From the NCBI GenBank assembly GCA_002070415.1, contig MWDF01000001.1, positions 117,983-181,982 of the forward strand: DNA of 64,000 nucleotides, given 5' to 3'. This document shows, one piece after another, positions 63,801-64,000 of this stretch. Position 1 is the first letter of the stretch; every line of letters begins with the position of its first letter. Under the pieces are notes generated by a model, which saw only the letters and a list, made by a program, of their open reading frames with translations, was not told the origin of the DNA and did not search any database. The position numbers were made by a program, and so were the translations under genes. Source of the DNA: Firmicutes bacterium ADurb.Bin153 (GTDB lineage Bacteria; Bacillota; DTU025; MWDF01).

Positions 63801-64000
63801 CCCTCATTATGGAAAGCTCGCTGTCGCGGCTGAGCCTGCCGAGGCTAAGGAGCACCCCGAACAGGGTGGCGAACGGAAGGACCTGGACGATCGCGGCCGG
63901 CATGTTGAACATCACCAGCCTCAGGACCGTGGCGAGGGGGGTGCGCTTGACAACGACCATCTCCGCCAGCCAGAACAGCTGGACGCTGAGCGAGATGACT
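60829..64000 (-). CDS. LptF/LptG-type permease fused in frame to LptD (5' end outside window)
   Basis: An open frame of more than 1056 residues, still open at base 64000. Part 1 (64000 to about 62990) is a YjgP/YjgQ permease: ATLFGVLLSLGRLSRDSELS, a periplasmic jellyroll domain, SSLIFAILAVPLAVRSPRRG and terminal membrane helices. At 62985 the frame reads MGRRPRNGK, a hydrophobic stretch and SSSAAAG, a signal peptide with a signal-peptidase-like site. Part 2 is LptD: an OstA domain, the hallmark TTCGLPQPHYRIEAESIEF, LRLFRLPYLSIPL, and a beta-barrel ending DEWTLFK. Either one fused protein is made and cleaved, or LptD starts internally at 62985. Confidence 0.88.
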   Translation of the reverse strand, partial: VISLSVQLFWLAEMVVVKRTPLATVLRLVMFNMPAAIVQVLPFATLFGVLLSLGRLSRDSELSIMRAAGLRLSRISRPLIVLSILISLFGFYMGDRVAPKANLESRNIVNKMILGESIPSIDNNVFFRGPDNKFFYIGRISEDRATVQDVMIYDIGYGKYPQLITASKGRADTGTWVFEDGNIHECGQDGRVVSTAHFDVLEIKMERAVTDYTNSGRTTSEMSMKELKDSIDLFSKSGIRAKNLLIDYYLKLAQPLSSLIFAILAVPLAVRSPRRGGAVYSIGAGIAIITLYFIFESVVRSYGMLQATRIQPWLAAWSADIIFLAAALVLLLRADARKMGRRPRNGKGPAALSIVVLVAAVLLISASSSAAAGTAVKVSAQRLYYDGGDVWRAEGAVTISFDDVTITAGNAAINVVSGLAELGGMVTVTTKDSEVSSVSATCNIKTKLISFDTFEGKVSDERVKGYIYISGEKFAEDDGSYKLMGGYLTTCGLPQPHYRIEAESIEFTDDDFIIARNVSYFEANLRLFRLPYLSIPLREEDRMILPEFGWSGIDGVYVKTTMKRKLDDANRLTIRLDLFQISGLGAGIRHDYAIGGIGDGYYSLYGVKSFFDPSASWTAEVAQSVSLPLELRADMKYSVKGTVDKLGTYHDDQYTELKLSRNAKDDKTSASLSYKFSGTNRDSSTLNLSATHSSAPAEGLKLSGNVNYRRIVQDGELKQEYLNYKTTLVHTGQDGKLTVNVQAADTMDDKQEVVLSSLKRLPEIQIDMFRMKLGNLPAGISAKFSVGRYVERILNTTPTEYLDAGKGEAAVDLSLDRMDLWGHGSFDLGGSLIGSIYSTGDARAYLSASTSLTVKPVNGWDIKLSYDYSKKFGLSPYRFDSLSDKNKVAASTSASFYGFRLTASTGYDFAKAAFDPFTAMAAYNYQDRYQADLTFRFALPDFSLSYVLGRVTLKPTDDINLKFGLEYSGSLGKLSKVETSGDVRFLKEWRVAWAAIYDIAREGLRKADIAVTKDLHCREITAGYQIVEQRFFVNLKFKAFPDVPIGIGTDEWTLFK
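62880..62985 (-). other. Signal-peptide-like junction and possible internal start of LptD
   Basis: ATG 62985 has AGGAAG directly before it, a short but possible ribosome site. The encoded residues have a basic start (RRPRNGK), a hydrophobic core of about 15 residues (LSIVVLVAAVLLI) and an Ala-x-Ala ending (SSSAAAG). If translated as part of the permease, whose C-terminus should face the cytoplasm, this segment would insert as one more helix and place the LptD part in the periplasm. Confidence 0.55.

Noticed and set aside
1..64000. CRISPR arrays, tRNA or rRNA genes, prophage
   Set aside because: No regularly spaced direct repeats, no tRNA-like cloverleaf with a T-loop signature and no rRNA or phage structural genes were seen in the intergenic regions.

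Overview
The window is a 64 kb, GC-rich stretch of a bacterial chromosome in which essentially every gene is read from the minus strand. Only a decayed insertion-sequence patch at the left end (about 265-1195) breaks the pattern. The organism has an outer membrane: it carries an LPS-export set (LptF/G-type permease, LptD, LptC, LptA, LptB), a porin-like protein with an N-terminal SLH domain and a second outer-membrane beta-barrel. It also has genes typical of Gram-positive lineages: CsaB, ComFA/ComFC, RecD2, long HPF, a YdhG/Fra-type protein and a Bacillus-type SOS box. This mix, with heavy use of AGG (Arg) and ATA (Ile), points to a diderm member of the Terrabacteria such as Synergistota or a diderm Bacillota class. 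The phylum cannot be fixed from sequence reading alone. No rRNA, tRNA or CRISPR was seen.

Layout, left to right (transcription runs right to left). 1-264: start of a YheO-type regulator, cut by the window edge. 265-1195: AT-rich graveyard of IS fragments. 1199-2195: small DUF2085, zinc-ribbon and Fra/YdhG genes. 2337-16293: a tightly packed 14-gene run, glmM-glmS-acpS-nnr-asparaginase-M20 amidohydrolase-tsaE-tsaB-rimI-tsaD-LCP-comB-hpt-guaA, covering amino-sugar and cell-wall precursors, t6A tRNA modification and purine salvage. 16347-19886: methylglyoxal synthase, two PspC proteins, a lone pyruvate-kinase C-terminal domain, and a DUF4097/DUF2089 envelope-stress-like operon behind a consensus sigma-70 promoter. 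19916-27246: uvrB-uvrA-uvrC-ogt, a DNA-repair operon with a LexA-type box.

27257-41631: secA-prfB-DUF5693-csaB-wecG-split transketolase-ftsE-ftsX-envC-ctpA-polysaccharide deacetylase, linking secretion, surface-polymer pyruvylation and septal wall hydrolysis. 41678-43392: a possible GT-A-fold nucleotidyltransferase and hpf. 43641-49565: recD2-comFA-comFC-DUF401. 49584-53689: metK, a protein with Leu-Glu/Gly repeats, an outer-membrane barrel and a YqgF-like nuclease. 53746-57360: SLH porin with its own promoter, structured leader and terminator. 57394-64000: LPS-bridge operon lptF/G::lptD-lptC-lptA-lptB-DUF3084.

The most striking feature is that the inner-membrane LPS permease (LptF/G type) and the outer-membrane translocon LptD form one uninterrupted reading frame, joined by a signal-peptide-like segment (60829 to beyond 64000). 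With CsaB, WecG/TagA and the SLH porin, the window describes much of an envelope in which the outer membrane is both supplied with LPS and probably tethered to a pyruvylated wall polymer.
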